From assembly GCF_000238095.2 (NCBI RefSeq), contig NZ_JH815225.1, forward strand, positions 979,140 through 1,043,139: a stretch of 64,000 nucleotides of DNA, given 5' to 3'. The notes beneath the pieces were generated by a model. It ran no database searches, was not told the DNA's origin, and saw nothing but the letters and a program-made list of their open reading frames with translations. The translations under genes were made by a program, and so were the position numbers. Positions within the stretch are counted from its first letter, which is position 1. Every line of letters starts with the position of its first letter. Of the stretch, positions 55,301 through 63,478 are shown one piece after another. This DNA is from Peptoanaerobacter stomatis (GTDB lineage: Bacteria > Bacillota > Clostridia > Peptostreptococcales > Filifactoraceae).

Positions 55301-56550
55301 AATTGGTTGACTCTTCAAAAATAACAATAGACGGCTCTACAGCCTTCACTTCAGTAAATGCAATGGACAATACTCTAACGCTTTCTGTAGGACAGGCATT
55401 GGCAAATTCACTTGAAATAAAAGACCATACTGTAAATATAGGTGAAAATGCAATAAAAAGATTAGGTTCAAAGAATCTTTACGTTAAAGCTGTAGCACAA
55501 AAATTGAGTGTAGTCGAAGATCAAATAAAAAAAGCTGAAGAAGATGCCAAGAAAAAGGCTGAAGAAGATAAGAAAAAAGCCGAGCAAGAAAAAATTGAAA
55601 CTGAAAAAGCTGAACGTGACGCTTACAGAACTGCTGTAGCAAATGCATTGGCTTCTGAAATGCAAAAGAGATATCAAGCTGAATACGGTTCAGACTATGA
55701 CTTTAAATCTTTCAACGATTATATAAGAGATAAATATATAAAGAATAAAGGCGGTTCATATAACGGTGCTGATTATATACAAGCATACCTCAAGGACTAC
55801 GGATATGTAGATGATTTCATATCAAAATATGGTAGAAACTCTGCCGACATAAACGCTTATGCTCAAGATTATCTCAACAGATACGGAAGCTTTGCATATT
55901 CAAGCAGAGAAAAATATGATAACCCGTTCTTCATGAATCCATTCAGAGATTCATCAAGCAAAAGAGGCTATTACGATTATTACGACAAATATGATTATGG
56001 CTATAAATTCCCTGAAATGAGAGTAGGAGATGACAATATAAGCCAAGCCAATCTTGAAAAAGAACAAAAGCTTAAAGAAAAAGAAAATGAGTTAATAGCA
56101 AAAGAAAGAGGATATAATATAAACAGAGCCACAAATTATTCTCCAACAGGAAATAATTCTCCTAAGGTAATAATAACTCAAGGCTCAAGATATTTCACAG
56201 AAGAAGATGAATATGGAAACAGAAGACAAGTTGATATGGGAGTAGAAGCTACTATATCAAACGGAAGATTGTTTGTAGCTGTAACACCGCTTGCAAATAA
56301 ATTAGGTCTATGGGTAAACTATAACAAATCTACAAAAACAACAACATTGTCAAAACCTAATACAACAGTTGCCGTATCTCCAAATTCAAGCTATATAACA
56401 ATAAACGGCAAATCCGAAAATATGGGTATAAGACCTATGATTAAAAATGGTAAAATTATGATACCTGCACATTATCTTGCAAAAGCGTTCGGCTTAGACT
56501 CATCAAAAGTATCATACGAAGGCAAAACTATAGTGATAAACAATTATTAA
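52351..56550 (+). CDS. Large secreted surface protein: four Ig-like repeats, coiled coil, copper-amine-oxidase-like C-terminal domain
   Basis: A 1399-residue protein with a Sec signal peptide (Lys/Arg, hydrophobic core, cleavage near VYA-APDV, residue about 31). Four long repeats start near residues 34, 309, 566 and 825; each contains a TPNTKYTIEID-like strand pair and a KLKITFDRKID-like segment resembling bacterial Ig-like (SbsA/Big_5) modules. A Lys/Glu/Ala-rich coiled coil follows (about 1053-1096), then a Tyr-rich region (about 1100-1230) and a C-terminal domain (about 1272-1399: RLFVAVTPLANKLGLWV, KIMIPAHYLAKAFGLD) of the copper-amine-oxidase N-domain type common on clostridial surfaces. 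No LPXTG or SLH motif was found. AAAGGAG precedes the ATG. Role: adhesin or S-layer-like; unproven. Confidence 0.85.
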   Translation: MITIKRKISFILAFVLVLSCFYNPNKIVYAAPDVQVKITLNHFDAKDELKSVNKTIQLGGNAQIKDAHISTPIKIEFRNSSNDLISLKQTNSTPSLSLQDFVKLTKDGGDGTNLIPSKFNHTPFSASIFNTINLSLVSGASLDPDANYTLKIYTSKLSTFTGSTPLGNQNFVFKISSERTPKITSIKSENNKLKITFDRKIDKDIANNAIIDNNNIFLKDENAGVGATFKKLSNFGAQNRKIEYEPNTTTSTVLVGPIKNGKYTVLVNNTDNSISTMVTNFVRNKTTTGSEPTISNPIPLYAKTKNQSDILIKYDGFDVSKNIVLKKFTTSQSSATIALANSQSTSNTDIDVDTLINNNNITINQNIPNDKSLFVQGDVNQAVTITPTISNITMDQKENSTFKKDRIEINSTSTTLTPNTKYTIEIDKSEFLYDNDTTMPAGNTKEKYTFTTEKRPQLTLNTKNIEKGSTNSTLTLTSSRPIEAVDTSNPLKDKIIVKDVNSTAIPIVSASLPNNNTLTIVLDVSSSALGTANINIPNDVFKRHLSQGLEAEVLNDTFTISRPSSDLKANLEFKYFSSSDELISANESNIPSVDLSSPSSSKTIDNLLIDSEIKIKLNLDVKAKLGKRLEDILKLSKGSVAERITDYYNITPADVTTDFNEFVLAPKKSLESDSEYTLTVDNSQLVDTTYNASIGDTKFVFLLKTEKQPVGTQGAQVNKDYSVTFDRKIDTPSVSDIKLYKLNEFGQYTEFTAISPSDIDLVGEKTLVIKNLPTGKYQIKLNSDTKTIKRKNVSTSVLYAKEFLGAVQDDTKPDFEIKSLASTVSDYIRLNKFEASGMQVVQVNKVGETNKNNTQIETDTPINVKFTIPYTYTNNAFSINLASDTTSPSLGIKSINKKISSSGAIDGVDIVLNDLLLPDTKYKLKIYKNKFTNSQGSLAGTNNETEEYEFTTEAPPVLLSADVPKIEKKATDQTITLKFDKNIELVDSSKITIDGSTAFTSVNAMDNTLTLSVGQALANSLEIKDHTVNIGENAIKRLGSKNLYVKAVAQKLSVVEDQIKKAEEDAKKKAEEDKKKAEQEKIETEKAERDAYRTAVANALASEMQKRYQAEYGSDYDFKSFNDYIRDKYIKNKGGSYNGADYIQAYLKDYGYVDDFISKYGRNSADINAYAQDYLNRYGSFAYSSREKYDNPFFMNPFRDSSSKRGYYDYYDKYDYGYKFPEMRVGDDNISQANLEKEQKLKEKENELIAKERGYNINRATNYSPTGNNSPKVIITQGSRYFTEEDEYGNRRQVDMGVEATISNGRLFVAVTPLANKLGLWVNYNKSTKTTTLSKPNTTVAVSPNSSYITINGKSENMGIRPMIKNGKIMIPAHYLAKAFGLDSSKVSYEGKTIVINNY

Positions 56551-56991
56551 TTTCTTATTTTAAAGCCATATGAAATATATAAAATAGCATTTAAAGATAA
56601 AAATATTTCTAATTATCAAATCGTATAATTGTTTATACTAAACCTCTATAAAATAACGGTGCAAAAAAGAAAAATAAGATATAATCCCTTTCAAAAAAGA
56701 TATGCTCAAAAGTATAACTTTAAGAGATTTGAACATAGTATCTATTGGGAGCAATATTAGTATTAATCATAAGTCTGTGGATAAAATTAAGATAAAGCAA
56801 AAAAGATTGTATTTAAAAATCAATTTTTAAATACAATCTTTTTTATGTCTATAAACACTACTATTACAAATTATATAAAGTTTAGCAATTTTATATAATT
56901 TGTTGTTTTAACAAAAAAACAAATTTTTAAGCATATAGCTATAATGCACTTTTAATTAGTCTTTAGTTTTAAAATATAGATATTTATATCA
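56551..56991. other. Intergenic region after the surface protein
   Basis: 441 bases with no convincing ORF. It contains a long perfect terminator (56799-56844) and, upstream of it (about 56700-56750), an imperfect dyad around tgctcaaa / tttgaaca. Confidence 0.5.
56799..56844. terminator. Strong bidirectional terminator
   Basis: A perfect 21-bp stem: the left arm (56799-56819) starts AAAAAAGATTGTATTT and the right arm (56824-56844) ends AAATACAATCTTTTTT, with a four-base loop. It serves the surface-protein gene and, from the other side, the ABC transporter operon. Confidence 0.9.
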
Positions 56992-57714
56992 TTACAGTAC
57001 CTTTGACAAAAATTCTTTTGTTCTCATCTCTTTTGGATTTGAAAATATATCTTCAGGACTTCCTTCTTCGTATATTATACCTTCTTCCATAAACAAAACT
57101 CTATCAGATACTTCTTTTGCAAAGCCCATTTCGTGCGTAACAACCACCATTGTCATTCCTTCTTTGGCAAGATCTTTCATAACGCTTAGCACCTCTCCAA
57201 CCATTTCCGGATCCAATGCTGATGTAGCTTCGTCAAATAACATTACTTCAGGTTTCATTGCAAGTGCTCTTGCTATTGCAACCCTTTGTTTTTGTCCTCC
57301 TGATAAGGATGCCGGATATACATCCGCCTTTTCACTCAATCCCATTTTTCCAAGTAGTTCCAAAGCTGTTTTTTGAGCTTCTTCTTTATTCATAATACCT
57401 GTATTTATAGGCGCAAGTGTTATATTTTCAATTATTGTTTTATGAGGAAAAAGATTGAAATGTTGAAAAACCATCCCTATTTTTTGTCTCAATTTATCTA
57501 TATCTACATCTTTATCAGTTATCTCTATATCATTATAAAAAATTTTACCTTCATTTATTTCTTCAAGTCTGTTAAGGCATCTCAAAAAAGTTGATTTTCC
57601 TGAACCTGACGGTCCTATTACAACCACAACTTCTCCATCATTTATTACTGTACTGACTTCTTTTAAAACTTCTTTTTTTCCGTAACTTTTTTTAAGTTTT
57701 TCAACTCTAATCAC
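56992..57714 (-). CDS. Polar amino-acid ABC transporter ATPase (GlnQ-like), GTG start
   Basis: About 240 residues. Walker A is [10 protein letters not shown], then the Q loop [11 protein letters not shown], the signature [15 protein letters not shown], Walker [15 protein letters not shown] and VVTHEMGFA. The match is to the GlnQ/ArtP group. The longest frame starts at 57747, but GTG 57714 lies ten bases after GGAGG and gives the family N-terminus (Ile-Arg-Val-Glu). It overlaps the permease stop by 8 bases, so translation is coupled. It is the third gene of the T-box-controlled operon. Confidence 0.94.
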   Translation of the reverse strand: MIRVEKLKKSYGKKEVLKEVSTVINDGEVVVVIGPSGSGKSTFLRCLNRLEEINEGKIFYNDIEITDKDVDIDKLRQKIGMVFQHFNLFPHKTIIENITLAPINTGIMNKEEAQKTALELLGKMGLSEKADVYPASLSGGQKQRVAIARALAMKPEVMLFDEATSALDPEMVGEVLSVMKDLAKEGMTMVVVTHEMGFAKEVSDRVLFMEEGIIYEEGSPEDIFSNPKEMRTKEFLSKVL

Positions 57715-58381
57715 TTTGAGATAACCTCCTTTCGAGCAATCTGACAAGTTTTGACAATGTAAATGTTATAAATAAGTATATAAGTGCTATTATAAATAAC
57801 GGTGTAAGTGTGTCATACGTCATAGAGCCTATTGATTTTGACGCATAGAATAAATCTGTTACACCTATATATGATACTATTGAAGTTTCTTTTATAACCG
57901 TTACAAACTCGTTGCACAGTGCAGGAAGTATATTTTTTACAGCTTGTGGCAATATTACAAGTCTCATAGTCATTTTATATGTCATTCCAAGACTTCTTCC
58001 CGCCTCCATCTGTCCTTTGTCAACTGCTTGTATACCTGAACGAATTACTTCACATACATACGCTCCTGAATTTATTGATACTGCAATTATACCTATAGCT
58101 ATATCAGGTAAATCAAGATTAAATATCTGATATGAACCTAATTTTACCAAAAATATCTGTACAAGTAGCGGTGTTCCTCTTATAACTTCAACATATAAAG
58201 TAGCTATAAAATTAAGTATCTTAGCAACCATAAAATTCATGGTCTTTGAGTCAGCTAATCTGAATAAAGCAAGTATAAGTCCGATTAATGTACCGATAAG
58301 CACTGATACGAAAGATAAACCGACTGTATAATAAGTACCTTGTAAAAATATGCCGCTATATTTAATCAGCATTTCAATCAT
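57707..58381 (-). CDS. Polar amino-acid ABC transporter permease (HisM/GlnP-like)
   Basis: A 224-residue membrane protein with about five hydrophobic segments. It starts with the family's [14 protein letters not shown]-like segment and has the [13 protein letters not shown] motif and the ATPase-docking EAA loop [39 protein letters not shown] near the C-terminus is also typical. AAGGAGGAG precedes the ATG. Only one permease gene is present, so it probably forms a homodimer. Confidence 0.94.
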   Translation of the reverse strand: MIEMLIKYSGIFLQGTYYTVGLSFVSVLIGTLIGLILALFRLADSKTMNFMVAKILNFIATLYVEVIRGTPLLVQIFLVKLGSYQIFNLDLPDIAIGIIAVSINSGAYVCEVIRSGIQAVDKGQMEAGRSLGMTYKMTMRLVILPQAVKNILPALCNEFVTVIKETSIVSYIGVTDLFYASKSIGSMTYDTLTPLFIIALIYLFITFTLSKLVRLLERRLSQSD

Positions 58382-58417
58382 ATAACTCCTCCTTTCCTAT
58401 TTTGATTAATTCACCAT

Positions 58418-58456
58418 AAAAATTTGTAGGGAGCTTATAACTCCCTATAAATTTTT
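58418..58456 (-). terminator. Intercistronic hairpin between binding-protein and permease genes
   Basis: AAAAATTTGTAGGGAG (58418-58433) pairs with CTCCCTATAAATTTTT (58441-58456) with one mismatch. On the minus strand it ends in a T run, between the binding-protein stop and the permease start. Partial termination or 3' protection here would give excess binding protein, common for such operons. Confidence 0.75.
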
Positions 58457-58487
58457 GCTGTTTCTGTTTTAAAATCAGTATAATATA

Positions 58488-59333
58488 TTATTGTGCTTGT
58501 TCATTTGATAAATTTATTGCGTCTACTACGAATTTGTCTATGGAACCGTCTGCTTTTAATTCATCTAATGTTTCATTTATAAATTGAAGCAAATCTGTAT
58601 TTTCTTTTTTTACTCCTATAGCCGCACCTTTTTCTGCACTTTCAAATACAAAATCAGGTACTGCAAGCTCTTCATCATTGTTTGCATATTGTTTTGCAAC
58701 AGGGGCTTCCATTATTATTGCATCTATTTTTTCAGTTTTTAAGTCAACGAGCAATGATGTTGTAAGCGGTAGTGATTTTACTTCTGCATTTTCTATTGAG
58801 TTTGCCATTTCTTCTTGAATACTTCCCATTTGTGCGCCAAGCTTTTTGCCTTTTAAAGCATCTGCTGATGTATAAACTTCCAAATCAGCTTTTCTTACAA
58901 GCACACCTTGTGATGATTCATAGTAAACATTTGACAAGCCTATTTCCTTTTCACGCTCAGGATTTGGGTTAAGACCTGCTATTATCATATCCACTTGTCC
59001 TGTTTTAACTGTAGGTAAAAGAACTCCAAAATCCATATCTTTTACTTCCAGTTCAACACCTAATTTTTCTGCTATTTTTTTGGCTATTTCTATGTCAAAT
59101 CCTACTATTTCTTCTTTATTGTCAATAAGAGCCTTAAATTCATAAGGTGGATAATCAGCTGATGTACCGACTATTAATTTACCTTTTTGTTTAATAGCCT
59201 CTATCGCCTGTGATGTTGCTGCATTTTCTTCTTTTTCTGCTTTGTTTTCTTGAGTTTTTGAACCTCCACAAGCAGTAAATGTAAGCATAGCTACCAATGA
59301 TAAACACATAAGTTTAAGTAAATTCTTTTTCAT
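58488..59333 (-). CDS. Amino-acid ABC transporter substrate-binding lipoprotein (family 3)
   Basis: About 281 residues with a lipoprotein signal peptide ending LTFTACGG (lipidated Cys about residue 22) and a Glu/Lys-rich linker. The mature domain begins GKLIVGTSADYPPYEFK and has EIVGFDIEIAKKIAEKLG, FGVLLPTVKTGQVDMIIAG, all typical of family 3 amino-acid binding proteins, and ends DELKADGSIDKFV. The ligand cannot be read directly; T-box control points to a single proteinogenic amino acid. ATG 59333 has GGAGGG upstream. It is the first gene of the operon. Confidence 0.93.
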   Translation of the reverse strand: MKKNLLKLMCLSLVAMLTFTACGGSKTQENKAEKEENAATSQAIEAIKQKGKLIVGTSADYPPYEFKALIDNKEEIVGFDIEIAKKIAEKLGVELEVKDMDFGVLLPTVKTGQVDMIIAGLNPNPEREKEIGLSNVYYESSQGVLVRKADLEVYTSADALKGKKLGAQMGSIQEEMANSIENAEVKSLPLTTSLLVDLKTEKIDAIIMEAPVAKQYANNDEELAVPDFVFESAEKGAAIGVKKENTDLLQFINETLDELKADGSIDKFVVDAINLSNEQAQ

Positions 59334-59437
59334 ACAAGTTCCCTCCAAATTCAAATTAATAATAAAGTATTAAACAGTATTAAATTTATAATATTGTTTA
59401 TTACACTTAATTCTTCAATTAGGTAATAACAATATTA

Positions 59438-59567
59438 ATACTAAAAGTTAATAGAGTAATGGACATTTTATTTTTAAAAGTTTATGAGCTAAATAAAAAT
59501 TAAGCATATTTAAAATAAACATCTTGTATAAATTTTATCCATTAATCAAACTAATATTAGTATAAAT
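59438..59567 (+). repeat. Interspersed AT-rich repeat, copy C
   Basis: Starts ATACTAAAAGTTAATAGAGT followed by AATGGACATTT and continues about 130 bases with clear similarity to copy D (shared gctaaataaaa block). It lies between the T-box terminator and the binding-protein gene, within the presumed leader RNA. Confidence 0.7.
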
Positions 59568-59616
59568 TGAAAGCAGCGCTAATTATTTAAAAACAATTTT
59601 TATAAAAATTTGTTAT

Positions 59617-59862
59617 AAAAAAGCTCGCCTCTTTAAAAACAAGAGACGAGCAATATTGACCCGTGGTACCACCCTAATTGACAGATATCTTTAAATATCC
59701 ATCCACTTTCAAATTTAACGCATTCTTACGTATTTTGATACTCGATTAATCTTTGTCAAAATAACCGAAACAGTCCCTAATATTTTTCATCTAAATCATA
59801 TGCGACCTCTCATCATATGCCGCTCGCTGTAAACAATCAATTAGACTACTTATTTCTGTTTC
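59617..59862 (-). promoter_or_regulatory. T-box riboswitch upstream of the amino-acid transporter
   Basis: Minus strand, in order: stem I base GAAACAG (59856-59862) pairing with CTGTTTC, an AGTA loop-E motif, the T-box AGGGTGGTACCACG (59662-59675), and the terminator GCTCGTCTCTT / AAGAGGCGAGC followed by six T (ending 59617). Uncharged tRNA should stabilise the antiterminator and switch on the transporter. The specifier triplet is not certain: the 3' side reads GATGAAAAATATTAG; taking the triplet after GAA gives AAA (lysine), but AAT, ATT or TAT registers are possible. Confidence 0.9.
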
Positions 59863-59887
59863 AAAGGCTTATATTTAATTTTTATAA

Positions 59888-59916
59888 ATATTACATTATT
59901 ATTTTCGATTTGTCAA
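59888..59916 (-). promoter_or_regulatory. Promoter of the T-box leader
   Basis: Minus strand TTGACA (59911-59916), 17-base spacer, TAATAT (59888-59893), about 25 bases before stem I. It lies just after the end of the hydrogenase gene. Confidence 0.65.
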
Positions 59917-59948
59917 GCACTTTTTTATTTTTGTATAATATTTTTTAT

Positions 59949-61472
59949 TTATTCTTCTTCTCGCTTTATCCAATCATGTTTTACATTCGTATTGTCTTGT
60001 ACTGTAAAATATGGTGAAGCATTTTTGTATTTTTCCAATTCTCTGCTACTCTTATTTATAGGGGCAAGAGTTCCAGGACCACCTATACATCCTCCGGGAC
60101 ATCCCATACCTTCAAGTAAGTAGCCTTTATATTTACCAGCTTTTGCCATTTTCAACATCTTCATACATTCATGCAATCCGTCTGCATTATATGTCTTTAC
60201 TTCAAAAGTAGGTTCAGCTTTATGAATAGTGTTTATTATAGCCTGTGCAACTCCACCTGCACTTGCAAATCCTCTTCCTGAAGTTGATGCATCGTCTTTA
60301 GCTTTTTCTGCATCTTTCAGGCTTGCAAAATCTATATTTTGTGCAACCAACATCCCCATAAGCTCTTCAAATGTTATAACGAAATCTATATGCGTTCTTA
60401 TATGAGGTTGTGACGCCTCTGTTTTTTTGGCTATACATGGACCTATAAATGCAACCTTGGATTTTTTATGTGCATCTTTTATATATTTTGCTGTTGCTAC
60501 CATAGGTGTAGCTGATGAGCTTATATTTTTCTTAAGTTCAGGGAAATTCTTAGTGGCTGCCAAATACCAAGAAGGACAGCAAGATGTTCCTAAAAATTCA
60601 AGAGTATCCGGAACTTCTTTTATAAATTCTTCTGCTTCATGTATGGATTCTATATCCGCTCCTATCGCAACTTCGACTACCGATTTGAAACCCAATCTTC
60701 TTATACCTTCTTTTATCATATCCGGTGTAACTATAGGACCAAACTGACCTACAAACGCAGGTGCAAGCATTGCGTGTACTTCTTCTCCTGATTTTATCGC
60801 TTGTATAAGCTGGAATATTTCCGTTTTATCCGCTATAGCTCCAAAAGGACAATTTACTAAGCACATACCACAAGTAACACACTTATCTTGATTAATATGT
60901 GCTCTGCCCAAATGATCGGATTCTATTGCATTTACGCCACAAGCCGTAGCACAAGGTCTGTCAAAAAACACTATCGCATTGTACGGACAACTTTCTTTAC
61001 ACTTCCCACAGCGTATACACTTATCTTCATCTATTACTGTAGAATATTTGCCCATAGATATGGCATTTACAGGACAGACTTGTATACATGGATGTGCAAG
61101 ACATTTTCTACAGTTATTTGTCACTCTATACGTCTTTGTAGGGCAAGCTTCACATGCAAAAGGCATAACCTCTATAAGAGAATCTTGAACTATCCTTTCG
61201 TCTATTATGACTTCTTCACAGCCGTCAGAAAGTCTCGAATACTCATCTTGTGCTCTCATTTTAAGTCCAAGAGCCATTCTAAGTCTTTCACCTACTATAG
61301 CTCTTTCTTTAAAAATGGATTCTCTGTATTTTGCGACTTCTCCGGGCAAAATATTATAAACAGCTTGTTCTAAATTTGTTGCTAAGTTTTTACTGTCATC
61401 ATACCCCATTTTAGCTATTTCAACAAAAACCATTCTTCTAAGCTGTATTAATGGTGTAAATTCAGTCCTCAT
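59949..61472 (-). CDS. [FeFe] hydrogenase, monomeric group B type
   Basis: A 507-residue iron-sulfur hydrogenase that should interconvert protons and H2 in the cytoplasm. An N-terminal region (1-105) precedes several cysteine motifs: CEACPTK and CLAHPCIQVCP (107-133), CIRCGKCKESCP (152-162), CATACG (174-179) and CVTCGMCLVNCP (198-209). The H-cluster motifs follow: TSCCPSW (296-302), GPCIAKK (344-350) and EGMGCPGGCIGG (454-465). The GPCIAKK and GGPG variants point to group B rather than clostridial CpI-type enzymes. Its ATG directly abuts the stop of the small ferredoxin gene. Maturases HydEFG are not in the window. Confidence 0.92.
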   Translation of the reverse strand: MRTEFTPLIQLRRMVFVEIAKMGYDDSKNLATNLEQAVYNILPGEVAKYRESIFKERAIVGERLRMALGLKMRAQDEYSRLSDGCEEVIIDERIVQDSLIEVMPFACEACPTKTYRVTNNCRKCLAHPCIQVCPVNAISMGKYSTVIDEDKCIRCGKCKESCPYNAIVFFDRPCATACGVNAIESDHLGRAHINQDKCVTCGMCLVNCPFGAIADKTEIFQLIQAIKSGEEVHAMLAPAFVGQFGPIVTPDMIKEGIRRLGFKSVVEVAIGADIESIHEAEEFIKEVPDTLEFLGTSCCPSWYLAATKNFPELKKNISSSATPMVATAKYIKDAHKKSKVAFIGPCIAKKTEASQPHIRTHIDFVITFEELMGMLVAQNIDFASLKDAEKAKDDASTSGRGFASAGGVAQAIINTIHKAEPTFEVKTYNADGLHECMKMLKMAKAGKYKGYLLEGMGCPGGCIGGPGTLAPINKSSRELEKYKNASPYFTVQDNTNVKHDWIKREEE

Positions 61473-61727
61473 TTATCTCAAAACCTCCATCATCTTTTCC
61501 ATAACTTTTTGCGGTGTTGCATTTAACATTTTTTCATTATTTATAGTAACTATCGGTGCAGCAGACGTCTTAGTCCCTTTACATTCTTGGGTACATGGTA
61601 CTACTTGTACAATGATATTATCATCCGGGAACACCGATTTAAAACTCTCAGCTTTTTCCAATAAATCTACAGCACCCATCATAGTGCATCTTGCCCCACA
61701 ACATATGTCGATATTAAGGTTTTTCAT
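61473..61727 (-). CDS. Thioredoxin-like [2Fe-2S] ferredoxin (NuoE/HoxE-like short form)
   Basis: An 84-residue protein: MKNLNIDICCGARCTMMGAVDLLEKA with Cys 9, 10 and 14, later VVPCTQECKG, then IVTINNEKMLNATPQKVMEKM. The four outer cysteines match the C-x4-C ... C-x3-C layout of thioredoxin-like [2Fe-2S] proteins. It probably passes electrons to or from the hydrogenase encoded immediately downstream (TAA directly followed by ATG). ATG 61727 has GGAGG nine bases upstream; the TTG at 61733 is too close to that site. Confidence 0.88.
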   Translation of the reverse strand: MKNLNIDICCGARCTMMGAVDLLEKAESFKSVFPDDNIIVQVVPCTQECKGTKTSAAPIVTINNEKMLNATPQKVMEKMMEVLR

Positions 61728-62210
61728 AAACAATTTCCTCCATTATTTCGTGTTTTAAAACTTACAAAAAATAAATTTTTAACAATAATTGATAGTATAT
61801 ATAAATTGATTATATATATCATATAGCCTATAAAATATTACTTTTAATGATGAATTTAATAATTTCAAAAGCATTATACAATAATACTGCACTTTTTTCA
61901 ATAAGATAGTAGTTAAAAATTAATGCTATCATTCAAAATATAAATAAATACTGAAAGTTAGTATAATAATTGATATTTCTGTTTTTAAGAATTTATTAGC
62001 TAAATAAAATTAACTATAATTAAAATAAATAATTTATATAAATATATCTATTAATAAACATATATCCGTATTAAAAATATTGTTATTGTGTTGACCTGTA
62101 TTTTAAGTAAAATTTATTCTATAAAACATATAAAAATATGCAAAGAAATATATTTTAACTACATACACTTAGGCTAAACAAATCAAGCATAACTATGCAA
62201 ATATGCTGTT
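61728..62210. other. Intergenic region holding repeat copy D
   Basis: 483 bases without a gene. It contains repeat copy D (61948-62075). No clear hairpin terminator follows the cbiB gene that ends at 62211. Confidence 0.5.
61948..62075 (+). repeat. Interspersed AT-rich repeat, copy D
   Basis: Starts ATACTGAAAGTTAGTATAAT and aligns over about 130 bases with copy C, including ttattagctaaataaaatta. Confidence 0.65.
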
Positions 62211-63158
62211 TTATGGCAGATTTAGATAAATTAATGTAAATGCGATACAAACACATATAAAAGTATTAACTCTCAACACTTTTACAGATTTTAATATATC
62301 CTCTTTGTTCGGCTCTCTTATATTATCTCCAATTGTAGCTTTTTCTACAAGTTTTCCTTTGTAATGATGTGCTCCTCCAAGTTGTATTCCGAGTGCCCCT
62401 GCTATTAAACCTTCAGGATATGCACAATTTGGACTTAAATGGTTTTTTCTGTCTCTTAATCCTATTTTTATACAATTTTTCCAATCAAGCGAATTTATAT
62501 ATGCACTTAATGTGAATATTATAACAGATATTCTTGACGGAATAAAATTACATATATCATCCAACCTTGCAGAAAACTTACCGAATTGCTCATATTTTTC
62601 ATTTCTATACCCTATCATTGAATCCAAGGTGCTTACAGCTTTAAATGCTATTGCAAGTGGCACTCCACCTATTATCATAAAAAATATAGGAGTTATAACG
62701 GCATCTACAGTATTTTCGGCAACTGTCTCTATCGTAGCTCTTATTATATCTGAAAATGATAATTCTTTTGTATCTCTTCCCACTATATAAGATAGTTTTA
62801 TTCTACTTGATGTTAAATCATTTTTTTTAATTTCTTCATATATTTTCATAGCTTCTTTTTCCAAACATTTGCTTGCAAGCACAGTATAAGCAAGAACACA
62901 TTCAAAAACAGCACCAAGATAAAAATTTACACCATATGAAAGATTTATTAAATAATATGTCGCTATATAAGATATTCCTATTGTAATAACTGCTGTAAAT
63001 ATTCCGGATATAAATTTATTTATACGACTTTTAAAAAATATATTTTCCAGATAACTTATAAGCCTCCCGATAAATTTTACAGGATGAGGCATATTATATG
63101 GATCTGCAAATATTAAATCAAGTGTATAGGCTATAAAAACGCTATATTTAAAATACAT
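62211..63158 (-). CDS. cbiB: Adenosylcobinamide-phosphate synthase CbiB/CobD
   Basis: Attaches the aminopropanol arm to adenosylcobyric acid in cobamide synthesis. The 315-residue membrane protein begins with the family's DLIFADPYNMPHPVKFIGRLI and has DTKELSFSDIIRATIETVAENTVDAVITPIFF, TLDSMIGYRNEKYEQFGKFSARLDD and APEGLIAGALGIQLGG-like NCAYPEGLIAGALGIQLGG near the end. About five membrane segments. GGAG precedes the ATG. No other cobamide gene and no cobalamin riboswitch lie in the flanking sequence, so it may serve salvage or belong to a scattered pathway. Confidence 0.92.
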   Translation of the reverse strand: MYFKYSVFIAYTLDLIFADPYNMPHPVKFIGRLISYLENIFFKSRINKFISGIFTAVITIGISYIATYYLINLSYGVNFYLGAVFECVLAYTVLASKCLEKEAMKIYEEIKKNDLTSSRIKLSYIVGRDTKELSFSDIIRATIETVAENTVDAVITPIFFMIIGGVPLAIAFKAVSTLDSMIGYRNEKYEQFGKFSARLDDICNFIPSRISVIIFTLSAYINSLDWKNCIKIGLRDRKNHLSPNCAYPEGLIAGALGIQLGGAHHYKGKLVEKATIGDNIREPNKEDILKSVKVLRVNTFICVCIAFTLIYLNLP

Positions 63159-63478
63159 ATTTTCTCCAATTTTTATTATTTATTACGAACATTATATAAC
63201 CATTCAATCATATTTTAGTACAATACTTTTATTTTATAGTCAGATATAAAAATATTTTATAACTATCTATAAATGCCTGTATTGCAATATTTATATGGAA
63301 AATATTTCTAATTTAACCTTATAAATAAATATTTTTATGAATATTTTTAGTAATAATTGGTATCAATTATACAGACAATTTATATTAATCTTGCTTTAAA
63401 TTACTTAAAATTTGTAATTTTTAATAATTTATTCAGATATACATTGTTTCAAATTACGATTAACTTGGGAGGCTTTTT
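63159..63478. other. Divergent intergenic region
   Basis: 320 bases between cbiB and the small Cys-rich gene, no ORF. The string attttagtacaatactttta near 63212 also occurs, nearly unchanged, near 51052. A palindrome lies at 63353-63370. Confidence 0.4.
63353..63370. promoter_or_regulatory. Palindrome upstream of the FeoB-associated gene
   Basis: ATAATTG and CAATTAT form perfect 7-base arms around GTAT. It lies about 110 bases upstream of the start. It could be an iron-regulator (Fur-type) site given the downstream gene, but the match to a Fur box is only general. Confidence 0.3.

Noticed and set aside
59817-60017. Plus-strand frame across the hydrogenase end and the T-box
   Set aside because: It overlaps the T-box stem I and promoter on the other strand; no ribosome site or protein-like composition.
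60888-61373. 161-codon plus-strand frame within the hydrogenase gene
   Set aside because: Antisense to the iron-sulfur cysteine motifs; apparent Cys/Thr/Phe richness is a by-product of the real coding strand.
63159-63478. Cobalamin riboswitch ahead of cbiB
   Set aside because: No B12-box-like sequence or G/C-containing multi-stem structure is visible in this AT-only stretch.
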